Assembly (NCBI GenBank): GCA_013043965.1 | Contig: JABEVF010000123.1 | Span: 1-36,267, forward strand | Origin: Gallionella sp. | GTDB lineage: Bacteria; Pseudomonadota; Gammaproteobacteria; Burkholderiales; Gallionellaceae | DNA length: 36,267 nt | Reading direction: 5' to 3' | In this document: piece after piece, positions 7,313 to 16,115 of the stretch | Layout of the letters: every line of letters begins with the position of its first letter | Position numbering within the stretch: the first letter of the stretch is position 1 | Notes under the pieces: generated by a model | Told to the model about the DNA's origin: nothing | The model's input: the letters and a program-made list of their open reading frames with translations, nothing else | The model's database searches: none | Position numbers and translations under genes: made by a program

Positions 7313-8946
7313 TAAACGATCCCCGGGTCTTGAATAATTTGATCGGCGGTTTTGTCCTGCATGCCCGCCCATTCTGGGACTTTCAGCCCCAAGGAATTGA
7401 ACAGATCGATTTCCTTTTTGCGCTGGAACAATACTTCTTCGTAGTCCAGCCCCTGCTCCGCACATTCGGATTGCAGCGTCGAGAGCCCGGCATCCATGCC
7501 GAGCACGGCGCCTTTCTTTTCGGCGACCGGATCGACCCAGCCCCGTCCCGGGCCGATCCACTCCGCACGCGCATAGGCGCTGCGGCATTCCATGAACTCG
7601 GGCGCACCCTTGGGCAACGGGAGATCATCGACTTCCATGGATTCTTCGAGGAAAGCACCGAAGATGGGCTGGGCAAAACCGTGTGCGAAATCGATACGGC
7701 GGCGCGTCATGGTCTTCCAGGCTTCGAGCATGGCCGCGCGCGCGCTGCTGTAATTCACATCGGACCAGTCTTGGCTGAGCTGTTGTGCGGAGATACCCAT
7801 GCCGGATGCGGCATTACGCAATACGGCACCTTCGAAGTCGCGGAAGTTACTATTCGGGCGAGCCGCCGAAACGGCGTTGATTTTCTCGCCCGGATACAAG
7901 ATCGGCATCTTGGCTTCGCCCAATGTGATGCGGCGATCGGTATGGAACTCGGCACGGCCTTGCTGGTAGGCATTCAGTTCTTCGCCGTCGCCACCCAGTG
8001 CGCTCTCGACGAATTGGTGGTCAAACGGGCTTTCGATATAAGCCGCAAATATTGCATTGATGATCGATGCGTCGAGCTCGGTGCTATCGTATTTGACCAG
8101 CATTTTCAGACGCTCCAGCACCGGCGCAAGAATTCCTGCGCCACCGCGATGCTGTCCAGCACGGTCATGGTCAAAATCGTGCACGATGATGGGTCTGCCC
8201 CAGTCGGTCTCGCGCGGGATCTTGTCCCAGTGCATCGCTTTTGCGGCATTGAACCAGTCACCCGCATGGGCGCGCCGTATCCAGTAAGCCGTGGCGGCAC
8301 CGTATTCGTCCACTTCGACACCGCCGCGCATCGTCATCTGATCGAATTGCAGTTGCGGATTTGAAAGACGATCCGGATCAACCAGTTGGATGCTGGTCGC
8401 GTAGCGCGCGCGGCCGATGCCGACCTGCTCGGGTTTCCAGTACAGCATGGCCAGTGCATCGCCATCTATCAGCTTGTGACGGAACGCGAGGCGCATCAGC
8501 TGCGATACGGTCAGGTTACGTTGGGCATCGCAGTATCGACCGAGATCGTTCGACCAGCTGCGATAGTTCGCTTCGACTGCACGGGCGTATTCGTCCGCCC
8601 ATTTGGAATCGAACGCCTTGTTGCCGGTATATTGCGCCAGGGCGCGATAATCCGGTTTTGAGATCGGACGGAAGCTCGCGCCGATTGCGTTGTCCAGAAT
8701 GCGCGTGATTGCACCGGACGCCCATCCGTCGTTGCGCACCATGTCGCGCACTCGCGACACGATGCGGTCGCGGTACATGTTGAGCTCGCCATCCGGCGAC
8801 CACAGGTAAGGGCGCCAGGAAGCCATGTGCCCGCTGTAGATATCCGCCGCGTCGTAAGGCGCTCCGCCGCCGCCATTCAACATCGAGGCGCGCGAAGGCT
8901 TCAGGGGCTGTCCGTTGGCCCCTAATATGGATACTAGATTTTCCAT
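7312..8946 (-). CDS. portal protein (lambda gpB family)
   Basis: 544-residue portal that forms the dodecameric ring through which DNA enters and to which the tail attaches. Family signatures include the N-terminal RDRIVSRVRDMVRNDGWASGAITRI pattern (shown in part), the DALAMLYW strand, the RRRIDFAHGFAQPIF segment, and the C-terminal GWVDPVAEKKGAVLGMDAGL, all characteristic of gpB/PF05136. The start ATG at 8946 abuts the gpW-like stop. The C-terminal 80 residues carry the crown region. The length is typical (lambda gpB 533). Confidence 0.92.
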   Translation of the reverse strand: MENLVSILGANGQPLKPSRASMLNGGGGAPYDAADIYSGHMASWRPYLWSPDGELNMYRDRIVSRVRDMVRNDGWASGAITRILDNAIGASFRPISKPDYRALAQYTGNKAFDSKWADEYARAVEANYRSWSNDLGRYCDAQRNLTVSQLMRLAFRHKLIDGDALAMLYWKPEQVGIGRARYATSIQLVDPDRLSNPQLQFDQMTMRGGVEVDEYGAATAYWIRRAHAGDWFNAAKAMHWDKIPRETDWGRPIIVHDFDHDRAGQHRGGAGILAPVLERLKMLVKYDSTELDASIINAIFAAYIESPFDHQFVESALGGDGEELNAYQQGRAEFHTDRRITLGEAKMPILYPGEKINAVSAARPNSNFRDFEGAVLRNAASGMGISAQQLSQDWSDVNYSSARAAMLEAWKTMTRRRIDFAHGFAQPIFGAFLEESMEVDDLPLPKGAPEFMECRSAYARAEWIGPGRGWVDPVAEKKGAVLGMDAGLSTLQSECAEQGLDYEEVLFQRKKEIDLFNSLGLKVPEWAGMQDKTADQIIQDPGIV

Positions 8947-9210
8947 TTAACGGAAATTAAACCGGACGGGACGGCGCGGTCTGGAGATCATGCCAAGCTG
9001 AACTTGCAGCTGCTTGATCAGCGCGGTCAGGTTGTGGATCTCGGCAGGTGAGTAAGTCACCGTCTTGGTACCATCTCCCTGCGCGTAGGAAAAACTGACT
9101 CCCTTCGCGCCGGTGGACAGATCCAGGTAGGCTTGCTGTGCATTGGCCAGTGCCGTTTGCAACGCGGCCGTTGACATGCCGGCAAGGATGGATGTTTGCG
9201 TGTTATACAT
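8947..9210 (-). CDS. gpW-like head-tail connector
   Basis: 87 residues, located between large terminase/minor tail gene and portal like lambda gpW. The first 40 residues form a helical hairpin (STAALQTALANAQQAYLDLSTG) followed by a beta hairpin (VSFSYAQGDGTKTVTYS) and a final helix (ALIKQLQVQLG), the alpha-beta-beta-alpha plan of gpW. gpW binds below the portal and stabilises packaged DNA. C-terminal basic tail RPRRPVRFNFR fits DNA proximity. Confidence 0.8.
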   Translation of the reverse strand: MYNTQTSILAGMSTAALQTALANAQQAYLDLSTGAKGVSFSYAQGDGTKTVTYSPAEIHNLTALIKQLQVQLGMISRPRRPVRFNFR

Positions 9211-9219
9211 TTTTCTCGT

Positions 9220-9891
9220 TTATTTGTTCGCTATAGCAATCGCACGGGCCAAGGCCGTGCCGATCTCTCGGTTCATTAGCTTCTTCACCATGGCAGCCGC
9301 CAGAGCGCGCCATCCTAAGTGTTGCTTGACTGGATGCGCATCTTCAAATCGAATCAGTAGCTTTAAGTGCCCAGTTGTGTTCGATCCCTTTGGAACAATG
9401 CTTTTTCCGCGAATCTTTTGATTTTTTCGAATAAAAGGACGTTGCCATACACCGTTAATCTGCTGCCCGTTCTTGCCCTTGACCACTCCGATGAAGATGT
9501 CCTTGCGGTTTTTCAGCTGGGCCAGCATATTTCTGGGCAAATTACCATATTGGTTTGTTTTGGCATCAACCGGATCCAACAGTGCGCGGCCATTGAGTTT
9601 ATTCACCCCGCCGAACTCATACGGCTCAAGATATGAGGCCGCCAGATCCTTGATATAGATGGTCGCCGTGTAGTTGTTCTGTTTGCGCGCCAGCCGCACG
9701 CCCACCGATTTCAAGGTGAATGGCGTGGGGCGATCCAGCACTTTTTGCATGTTCGCAACCTGGGCCACCGCAATCTTTTTGGCCACGCTGTTGGTCGCGG
9801 CTTCCACCGCTTTAGGCATTTGCTTATAAGCAAAGTCGTTCAGGGCTCTTTCGATTTCCCTGACGTTGGTCTTGATGTTGATATCGAACAT
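9220..9891 (-). CDS. minor tail / head completion protein (gpZ-like)
   Basis: About 223 residues from the ATG at 9891; a GTG at 9906 directly after the terminase stop is the alternative start, and neither has a strong ribosome site. The protein is basic, with an N-terminal helix pair (EIERALNDFAYKQMPKAVEAATNSVAKK) and a middle part TPFTLKSVGVRLARKQ that resemble lambda gpZ and HK97 gp10-type proteins, which complete the head-tail interface. The position between terminase and gpW genes is unusual relative to lambda but common in prophages with this mixed head-tail plan. Confidence 0.6.
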   Translation of the reverse strand: MFDINIKTNVREIERALNDFAYKQMPKAVEAATNSVAKKIAVAQVANMQKVLDRPTPFTLKSVGVRLARKQNNYTATIYIKDLAASYLEPYEFGGVNKLNGRALLDPVDAKTNQYGNLPRNMLAQLKNRKDIFIGVVKGKNGQQINGVWQRPFIRKNQKIRGKSIVPKGSNTTGHLKLLIRFEDAHPVKQHLGWRALAAAMVKKLMNREIGTALARAIAIANK

Positions 9892-9906
9892 TGCAGACGT
9901 GTGCAC

Positions 9907-11838
9907 CTATGCCAGACGGCGGGTTATCGATTTTTTGTTTGAGTCTTGATCCGACCGGTCGGTAGTCCTGTCCGTTTTTGTGCGCTCGTTATCTTTAGAT
10001 ATCGCCACAAATAAATCTGTTTGCGGCGGATTAACCTTCAGCCGTTCGCGCGCCCAATCGTTTTCTCGCCACTTATGCAGCCCGAGCCGATGTGCGGCCG
10101 CGAGGTTATATACAGCCAGATCGAGTGCCTCATTGCGGTCGGATTTTGACTTTACCCATTCCGTGCGTTTATGGCCCTTGACGTACTTTATCAACCGCCG
10201 TTCGCTACAGAGTTGTTTGTAAAAATCTTCCGGCAGGTCGCTTGAAAAATGTATCCCCCCCGGACCGCCCGCTATTTTCCATCGGCTATGCAACCAATCT
10301 TTAGAGGTATCGGTACCGACCATCCATAATTCTGCACCGCCTTTTTCTATCTTGCCGCGCCGGTTGATATCGACCTTGCTTGGGGTTGCCGCAATAATCG
10401 GACGACCCGGTTTGCTTGCGCCTTTTACCGCAAAAACCATGCGATATTTCCGTCGCCGAGTGAACTCGTAAACCTCTTGTGTGCAATGTCCGCCCGAGTC
10501 AATCGCGGTCGCACGAATGGTCATGTTCAGGCCATTCGTGCGACGTAATGGCGTTTGGAGTATTTCATCCAGCGCATCCCAAGTTGACTGATCCGCTGGA
10601 TCTCCATGGATGACCTGGTAATCGATCAGCCAGCGTTCCATCCCTTCGCCCCAGCCCATGATCTTCAATTCGAGACGGTTATCCTGCGTGTCGACGGCAG
10701 CAGTAAGAAGCACGACACCATCCGGGATGCTGCGCAGCGAATACGATTCTGCACGCTGCCGAAGTTCTTCAGGTTGAGTGCGCTCTTTTATGTTGTCCCA
10801 AGTTTTCGCCAATCGGGTGTTATAAAACACCTGCATGGGCTCGGGATCACCCTTGTCGTCCGCATCCTTTGCTTTGACGTATTGCTTCGCCAACGACAGC
10901 CATGACACCCAACCCAGCGGGGCATAGAGTGCCGAGATGGTAAACCCTACGGTTTCGCCATCACCGGCTGCATGCGATCTCCATTCGCCATGCGCGAGCA
11001 TTTCACGCTTGTGGCTTTCGTCGATGTGTGCGCCGCAATCTTTGCAGACGTATGCGACGGAACTGAAGTCGGGCGACCACCACAGGTTTTCCCACTCCAA
11101 AATCTGGAACTCGCCGCAGTGCGGGCATGGTACATAGTGATACCGCTGATCGCTCTGTGCAAACAGCGTCGCTATCCTGCTCGCCCCCTCGATCGTCGGC
11201 GAGCTGGAATAATAAATCTTGGCATTTCTGCCGAATGTGCTGGTCCGCGTTTCGGCAAGTTCGACCGGATCACCTTCCTGGTCGACAGAAACTTCCCATC
11301 GATCGATTTCATCGCCGTATACATATCGCGCCGGTATCTCGGCCAAGTTGGCTGCCGAACCCGCTGTGATGATATACAGCGTGCCGCCGATGAACTCTTT
11401 TGTATCGATGGTATTGCGACTGTCGCGCGAGCGCGGCGCAGCTACACGCTCGCGCAGCTCAGGCACTGAGTCAATCGTCTTCCCGATCCGGGTAGACACG
11501 CGTTTTGCAATATTGCCGCTTGGCAGTAACGCCAATATGTTGCCTGGCGCTTGATGGATAGATGCGGATATCCAATTGATCGCCACTTGTGTCTTTAACA
11601 GTTGCGACGCTCCCATGACCGCAATACGCTTGGCGGGATGTGCGGGCGAAAGACATCGCATGACCTCCCGTGCGAACGGCGTGCGAGCTGTGCGGTATTT
11701 ACCAGGCTCAGGGCCGTTGCCGGGGGGGATGCGCTGGTACTCGTCTGCCCACTCATCGATCCAGAGATCTGGATCGGGCATGAGTCCTTTACCGAATCCA
11801 TCGAGATAAGCAACGCCGCCATCAGCGACTGCATTCAT
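9907..11838 (-). CDS. terminase large subunit (GpA family)
   Basis: 643-residue packaging motor and DNA-cutting enzyme. The ATPase Walker A-like segment is AVMGASQLLKTQ near residue 75, followed by Walker B with catalytic acid in YVYGDEIDRWE near 172. A CPHC...CKDC zinc pair near 235-270 is characteristic of GpA proteins. The C-terminal half contains the nuclease-like region (LTAAVDTQDNRLELKIMGWG near 385-405). The ATG at 11838 overlaps the small terminase stop. Length matches lambda gpA (641). GpA-type terminases usually make cohesive ends, so a cos site is expected nearby. Confidence 0.93.
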   Translation of the reverse strand: MNAVADGGVAYLDGFGKGLMPDPDLWIDEWADEYQRIPPGNGPEPGKYRTARTPFAREVMRCLSPAHPAKRIAVMGASQLLKTQVAINWISASIHQAPGNILALLPSGNIAKRVSTRIGKTIDSVPELRERVAAPRSRDSRNTIDTKEFIGGTLYIITAGSAANLAEIPARYVYGDEIDRWEVSVDQEGDPVELAETRTSTFGRNAKIYYSSSPTIEGASRIATLFAQSDQRYHYVPCPHCGEFQILEWENLWWSPDFSSVAYVCKDCGAHIDESHKREMLAHGEWRSHAAGDGETVGFTISALYAPLGWVSWLSLAKQYVKAKDADDKGDPEPMQVFYNTRLAKTWDNIKERTQPEELRQRAESYSLRSIPDGVVLLTAAVDTQDNRLELKIMGWGEGMERWLIDYQVIHGDPADQSTWDALDEILQTPLRRTNGLNMTIRATAIDSGGHCTQEVYEFTRRRKYRMVFAVKGASKPGRPIIAATPSKVDINRRGKIEKGGAELWMVGTDTSKDWLHSRWKIAGGPGGIHFSSDLPEDFYKQLCSERRLIKYVKGHKRTEWVKSKSDRNEALDLAVYNLAAAHRLGLHKWRENDWARERLKVNPPQTDLFVAISKDNERTKTDRTTDRSDQDSNKKSITRRLA

Positions 11839-12428
11839 CAGTGTGCAGGCTCCATAGCCTTATCCAAATCATCAGCTGTCATTTTGGACATGTCCAAAAG
11901 TATCTGACGCAATGCGTTGCGCAGTTTGACTTCGATTTCAAAAGGGTCGGTCATAGAAGCCAATTCGGGAGCCAATTGAGTTGGTAGTGCGCCCAACATC
12001 GTGTCGCGTAGCATGCGGCCCGCAGCGAAAGACATGGCTTCAACTCGTTGACGCACCACCAAGTTGCCTCGTTGTCTCGCCAGCTCTAATTGAGCGAGCT
12101 CTGCCAGCGTATCCTCGCGGCGAGCTTTGGCATCCCAATATTTGGGATCAGCCTTTCCGTTTGCATCAGGTTCATTCGGAGAATTTGCCCGTATCTGCGA
12201 ACCCACATGCTGATCAATACGAGCAGTCGCATGATGTTGCCGCACACCTTCTTTGCCAGGATCACCCGTGTGTCCCAGCAACATCAAAGTTGCATCGACA
12301 TCAACTTGTTTTCCGTCTTTGCTCAGAACCAATCGGCCCTGATCTTTGAGCTTAGTGACATAACTCGGGCTCCAACCCTGTTTTGCCGCGAATGCCGACT
12401 TGCTCAGATAAGAGATTTCACCTTCCAT
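11838..12428 (-). CDS. terminase small subunit (Nu1-like)
   Basis: 196 residues with an N-terminal winged-helix pattern (LSKSAFAAKQGWSPSYVTKLKDQGRL) that would bind the packaging site, a variable linker, and a helical C-terminal region (DPFEIEVKLRNALRQILLDMSKM) for contact with the large subunit. It overlaps the large terminase start, the usual arrangement. ATG at 12428. It corresponds to lambda Nu1 in order and domain plan. Confidence 0.85.
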   Translation of the reverse strand: MEGEISYLSKSAFAAKQGWSPSYVTKLKDQGRLVLSKDGKQVDVDATLMLLGHTGDPGKEGVRQHHATARIDQHVGSQIRANSPNEPDANGKADPKYWDAKARREDTLAELAQLELARQRGNLVVRQRVEAMSFAAGRMLRDTMLGALPTQLAPELASMTDPFEIEVKLRNALRQILLDMSKMTADDLDKAMEPAH

Positions 12429-12603
12429 TGAACCAATTCACCGAATCTAGTTAATTTCACTTAACCAATAATTCACCCACTAGAAAAATCTCGGGGTGCG
12501 CAATGCCCTCGACGCTTACCCCTCCAGGAAGGACCCACTTTTTTTAAGAGCATCCTGCGGTCAAGCCTTGAGACATCTGCACTGTCACAAGGCTGATGAC
12601 AAT
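12429..12603. other. noncoding region before terminase, candidate cos/packaging site
   Basis: No convincing gene lies here. Phages with GpA/Nu1 terminases usually carry cos just upstream of the small terminase gene. A GC-rich imperfect dyad (ggggtgcgcaatgccc, 12493-12508) in an otherwise AT-rich stretch is a possible nick site. This is positional inference only. Confidence 0.25.
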
Positions 12604-12636
12604 AAAAAACCCGCTTCCTTTCGGTTGCGGGTTTTA
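12604..12636. terminator. hairpin terminator before terminase operon
   Basis: acccgc (12609-12614) pairs with gcgggt (12627-12632), flanked by an A tract on the left and TTTT on the right, so it can stop transcription in both directions. It separates the late regulator gene from the terminase genes. Confidence 0.7.
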
Positions 12637-12691
12637 TGAAGTGACAATGAAACACAGTTTGCACGATTTATATAGACTTTGTCTTACCGCG

Positions 12692-13081
12692 TCAAGCGAT
12701 TTTAAAATCAGGTACGTTTATTCCGCATGCTTCATCGTTCAACCAATCCATGATCTGACTATGCGCACGGTCGATACGTGAATAGATCGTAGCACGACCA
12801 CAGTGCAGGGCTTTGGCTTTTTGGTCAATCGTTCCGGGCTCAAGATAGAACGATTTGACTGTTTCCTTCAGGTAGTCAGGCAACGACTGCACCGCCTGTT
12901 CAACGAGCCACGCGTCCTCGTTGAAGTTCGGAGATATAAATCCAGAGGAAGTTCGTGCGGCCAATCTTGTATATGAACATTCACGAGGAAACCCCAATCC
13001 ACCGCTGGTACGTTGAGCTGACCACAATGCCCATAGATTGAGCCTGCTGTTGATGTATGTATTAAATGCCACGGTATTCAT
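12692..13081 (-). CDS. probable late-gene regulator with C-terminal HTH
   Basis: About 129 residues (a GTG at 13072 is better spaced from the AAAGGA than the ATG at 13081). The C-terminal half, LPDYLKETVKSFYLEPGTIDQKAKAL then ATIYSRIDRAHSQIMDWL, has the sigma-70 region-4-like helix-turn-helix seen in phage late regulators (Q-antiterminator, ArpU and RinA types). It lies directly upstream of terminase with a terminator between them, the place where such regulators act. I cannot tell activator from antiterminator on sequence alone. Confidence 0.6.
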   Translation of the reverse strand: MNTVAFNTYINSRLNLWALWSAQRTSGGLGFPRECSYTRLAARTSSGFISPNFNEDAWLVEQAVQSLPDYLKETVKSFYLEPGTIDQKAKALHCGRATIYSRIDRAHSQIMDWLNDEACGINVPDFKIA

Positions 13082-13093
13082 CCTTTCTCATGA

Positions 13094-13270
13094 TCATTTG
13101 CTCTTCTTGCCGCCCCCATTTTTCATTACCACTCGCACCAAAGCCTGAATCCGCAAACTCTTGTTTCGCCTCATCTGAGCCGCATCACGTTTGGCTCGCT
13201 CAGTCATGCGCCGCATCTCATCAACACACTCGGACGGATCACCGTAGAACCGTTTCGGGAGCGCGCTCAT
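13094..13270 (-). CDS. small basic phage protein
   Basis: 58 residues from the ATG at 13270, overlapping the upstream stop as ATGA. Rich in Arg and Lys (ERAKRDAAQMRRNKSLRIQALVR, shown in part) with a GGGKKSK tail, so a nucleic-acid contact is possible. No family recognised. Confidence 0.55.
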   Translation of the reverse strand: MSALPKRFYGDPSECVDEMRRMTERAKRDAAQMRRNKSLRIQALVRVVMKNGGGKKSK

Positions 13271-13536
13271 CGCTTGCCTTTCTTCGCACCCGAACGATTT
13301 GAGGCAAACACCATTCGATGTCCGCAAATCACTTTCAGATTTTCACAGCCGATTCCGGCACCACAATTCGCGCAGCGTTCCCAGCGATCAGAAACAACAC
13401 CAAACTCGCGCCCATTTTCCGCCCCCCCCTCCACAACCACAGCGTCCCCAAACACTGCGCGGAACTCATCCACGATCTTGGCCACGGCGGGGAACGCCGC
13501 ACGGTTGGCCGCGCGTTTCGCATCGATGTCGCTCAC
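13267..13536 (-). CDS. small protein with Cys pairs
   Basis: 89 residues from the GTG at 13536, six bases after AGGAGG; a TTG at 13542 is too close to that site. The N-terminal half is an Ala-rich helix, and the C-terminal half has CANCGAGIGCENLKVICGH, a possible zinc-binding cluster. Coupled to the next gene by ATGA. Function unknown. Confidence 0.55.
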   Translation of the reverse strand: MSDIDAKRAANRAAFPAVAKIVDEFRAVFGDAVVVEGGAENGREFGVVSDRWERCANCGAGIGCENLKVICGHRMVFASNRSGAKKGKR

Positions 13537-13552
13537 GCCCAACCTCCTTTCA

Positions 13553-13796
13553 TCCGTCCAACCTCACGCCGCGAGGTTGGACGGAAAAAACCGCACAAAA
13601 TCAATTCACTGTCTAACCTCCTAACCTGTCTAACCAAAATACACACACAGGGGCGCGCGCGTACGCGTATATGCGCGGGTGTGCGCGGGCGGGTGTGCGC
13701 GGTGAGGTTGGACGAGGTTGGACGGTTAGACGAACCAAATAAAGACGGGGCTTTTAGCCGTCCAACCTTTTCCGCGAAGGCTGGACGAGGTTGGAC
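13553..13796. repeat. decamer repeat field (GAGGTTGGAC), iteron-like
   Basis: Five exact copies of the decamer gaggttggac or its complement: plus orientation gtccaacctc at 13556-13565, reverse at 13573-13582, 13704-13713, 13714-13723 and 13787-13796, plus several one-base variants (13611, 13628, 13760). The first pair makes an inverted repeat with 13-bp arms (13553-13585). Two copies are in direct tandem at 10-bp spacing. The field follows the primase-helicase gene. This resembles iterons bound by an initiator, so a replication origin is one reading; binding sites for another regulator is another. Confidence 0.55.
13641..13700. repeat. alternating purine-pyrimidine tract
   Basis: About 60 bases dominated by CA, GC, TA and TG steps (acacacac, then gcgcgcgcgtacgcgtat and gtgtgcgc blocks). 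It is a strong Z-DNA-prone tract between two groups of the decamer repeats and carries no gene. Confidence 0.5.
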
Positions 13797-13824
13797 ACCT
13801 GCGCGCACCTTTTGCGATCCCTGG

Positions 13825-16110
13825 TTAGAACGGATAGGCATCATCTTGCTCCCCGTTATTGATTTTTGGGCGAACGTACACCCACTCGCGCCCACCACCG
13901 CTGCGACGCTTCTTCAGCCACCCCAGCTTGCGCATGCAAACCCCTACACGCATCGCCGCCTGTTTGGCTCCATCAATCTTGCTCACCTCCATTTTCAATG
14001 CGCCGACCAACACATCGAGGGACGTGACCTCGTTCTCCGCGCAATGCTTAGCCCACTGGAAAATTGCCGATTCCCACGGGTCTGCAATCTCGCGCGCTTC
14101 CTGCTCTGGCGTGAACAATCTGTCCTGTTCGTCCTTGGATGGATACCACCGCTCGCCGTCGCGGAACAGCTTCACCGCCTCGGCAAAAAGCTGCTCGCGC
14201 ACATCACGCAAACCTGCGGCATTTAACCCATCCAGGCACAGCACCGGCCAATAACGCCGGTTGCCCGACGCATCCTTGAAATACTCGTATTGGTTGGTTG
14301 TCCCGATGAAGACGCACTGGCGTGGCCAGTCTTTTGAAATTCGGTCGTAAGGTGCGCGATAACTGTCGGTGGAAGATGAAATAAACGCCTTTGCGCGAGT
14401 CGATTCCGAGCGGTTAAAAGAATCCAGCTCGGCAAGCTCATAAGCCCACTTCCCGCGCAACGCAAGGAATGAATCCTTGTCTCCCATCACGAACGTCGTA
14501 TCGGAGAACCATTCGCCCGCCAGCGCCCGCGCGATAGTGCTTTTACCTTCGCCCTGCAGGCCTTCCAGGATCAACGCCGTATCCATCTTGCAGCCAGGGC
14601 GATAGATACGCGCCACCATGCCGATCAAAAAATACCGCCCGACCCGCACGGAATATTCTGATTTTTGCACACCGGCAAAATCGCTCAGCCAATCGCCCAA
14701 ACGCGACGTGCCATCCCATTTCAGATCATCAAGCCATTCTCGCACCGGATGAAATACGTTGGCCACCGCTGAAGCTCTGACACCCTGAGACAACATCGAG
14801 TCGGACTTGATAAACAAATGCAGATTTCGCGCCAACCACAAACCGAGCCTGAAATCCTGATCCTCATCCCACAGATCGCCGTTTCGCATGCCCGTCGGCG
14901 TATCACGCCGCACACGGATAGCATTCGCGAATTCATCCATCGCCAGGCAACCGACCCAATCGGGATGACTCATCAGCACTTGGAAGACATTCTCGCGGCA
15001 CTCCCGATATGCACCGTTCTTCAAGAACATATGCAAATCCCAGTCCTCGGCGGCAGCCCTGGTAGCGGCAGGAATGCTTTTTGCGACCGGCGAATATTGG
15101 TTGGACTTGATGAACGCACGGATGTCGCCATCAGACATCCCATCCGCAAACGCATCGGCAATATCCCAGCCGGGCGGCTTTTCTCCGGATGCCGGGATCG
15201 CCACGATGCGCACTTTGCAACCGCGCTCCATCAGCTTTTGCGCGACCTTCTCCATCGCAGCCACACCCGGCTGGCGCGATGCGGGTAATAACACCCCATC
15301 CTTATCCTGCATCGCATCGCAATCGGGCCAGAGCAGCACCTTGTCGCCTTCGCCAAATCGCGACCAATCCACCTTATCCACGGCCTTGGCGCCCCCCGGC
15401 CAAGTCACCGCGTCATACTCGTCCAGCCGGTGCGCTGCATCGGCGCATTTTTCGCCTTCCACCACCAGCTTGGTCACACCATCGCGCCATCGGCCAGCGG
15501 GGATATACAGCGGGCGCGGCTCGGGAAAAGCCATCCAACGCCAGTCATGCGCACCCGTCACCTCGTGCTTGCAATACGTGAGCGGCAATATCTCCTTGCC
15601 GCCGTCCGAAGCGGTGAATCGGCAAATGAACCCGACCAGCCCGCCATCGGCCAAGCGGTACGTCCACGCCTGATCGGGCTTGCCGCGCTTGATATGCGCC
15701 ACAGGCGCAGTTTGGGCCACACCATCCGGGATAGGCACAACCGGCGACCACTCGCTGCGCGCCTTTTTTACTTTTACCGAGACCACCTGCGTATGTGAAT
15801 CGCCCGAGTCCGGCACGCTCATGCCGAGCTGCGCCATAATCTCCTTGGCCGCATCGAGCGCGGAAACGCCAAACAGATAAATATACAGATCGATCGCACC
15901 ACTACCCTTGTCATCGGTCGCAAAATCTGCCCACACCCCCGTGCGCAGATTGATCGAGAAACTGCCCAGCTTGCTATCTGAGCGATTCGGGTTCAGGGCC
16001 TTGTATTCATGCCCATCGCGCTTGCCGCCGGGCAACCACTGGCCGAGCAAAGACTCCAGCGAACCCAGCGCGCGATCAGAGACAGCTTTGAAGTCAATCT
16101 TCGACTTCAA
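13825..16110 (-). CDS. primase-helicase, VapE/VirE-type
   Basis: 761-residue replication protein. The N-terminal half has a primase-like TOPRIM layout with Glu219 in LVVEGEKCADA and Asp263/Asp265 in LLWPDCDA. The C-terminal half is the virulence-associated-E helicase domain, with Walker A GLQGEGKST at 517-525 and a YELAELDSF acidic motif following. The product likely primes and unwinds phage DNA, as in P4 alpha-type proteins. The start is TTG at 16110, five bases after GGGAGG, and is buried in a perfect 13-bp hairpin. The CII-like gene lies upstream on the same strand. Confidence 0.85.
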   Translation of the reverse strand: MKSKIDFKAVSDRALGSLESLLGQWLPGGKRDGHEYKALNPNRSDSKLGSFSINLRTGVWADFATDDKGSGAIDLYIYLFGVSALDAAKEIMAQLGMSVPDSGDSHTQVVSVKVKKARSEWSPVVPIPDGVAQTAPVAHIKRGKPDQAWTYRLADGGLVGFICRFTASDGGKEILPLTYCKHEVTGAHDWRWMAFPEPRPLYIPAGRWRDGVTKLVVEGEKCADAAHRLDEYDAVTWPGGAKAVDKVDWSRFGEGDKVLLWPDCDAMQDKDGVLLPASRQPGVAAMEKVAQKLMERGCKVRIVAIPASGEKPPGWDIADAFADGMSDGDIRAFIKSNQYSPVAKSIPAATRAAAEDWDLHMFLKNGAYRECRENVFQVLMSHPDWVGCLAMDEFANAIRVRRDTPTGMRNGDLWDEDQDFRLGLWLARNLHLFIKSDSMLSQGVRASAVANVFHPVREWLDDLKWDGTSRLGDWLSDFAGVQKSEYSVRVGRYFLIGMVARIYRPGCKMDTALILEGLQGEGKSTIARALAGEWFSDTTFVMGDKDSFLALRGKWAYELAELDSFNRSESTRAKAFISSSTDSYRAPYDRISKDWPRQCVFIGTTNQYEYFKDASGNRRYWPVLCLDGLNAAGLRDVREQLFAEAVKLFRDGERWYPSKDEQDRLFTPEQEAREIADPWESAIFQWAKHCAENEVTSLDVLVGALKMEVSKIDGAKQAAMRVGVCMRKLGWLKKRRSGGGREWVYVRPKINNGEQDDAYPF

Positions 16111-16115
16111 AGCTG
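16083..16115 (-). promoter_or_regulatory. hairpin enclosing the primase-helicase start codon
   Basis: Perfect 13-bp inverted repeat: cagctttgaagtc (16083-16095) and gacttcaaagctg (16103-16115) with a 7-base loop. In the mRNA the TTG start (16110-16108) is inside the 5' arm and the ribosome site just above it, so initiation should be blocked when folded. Confidence 0.6.

Noticed and set aside
12473-12664. 63-residue minus frame before terminase
   Set aside because: Runs across a terminator, with Arg/Cys-rich product and no ribosome site; region better read as noncoding packaging/terminator segment.
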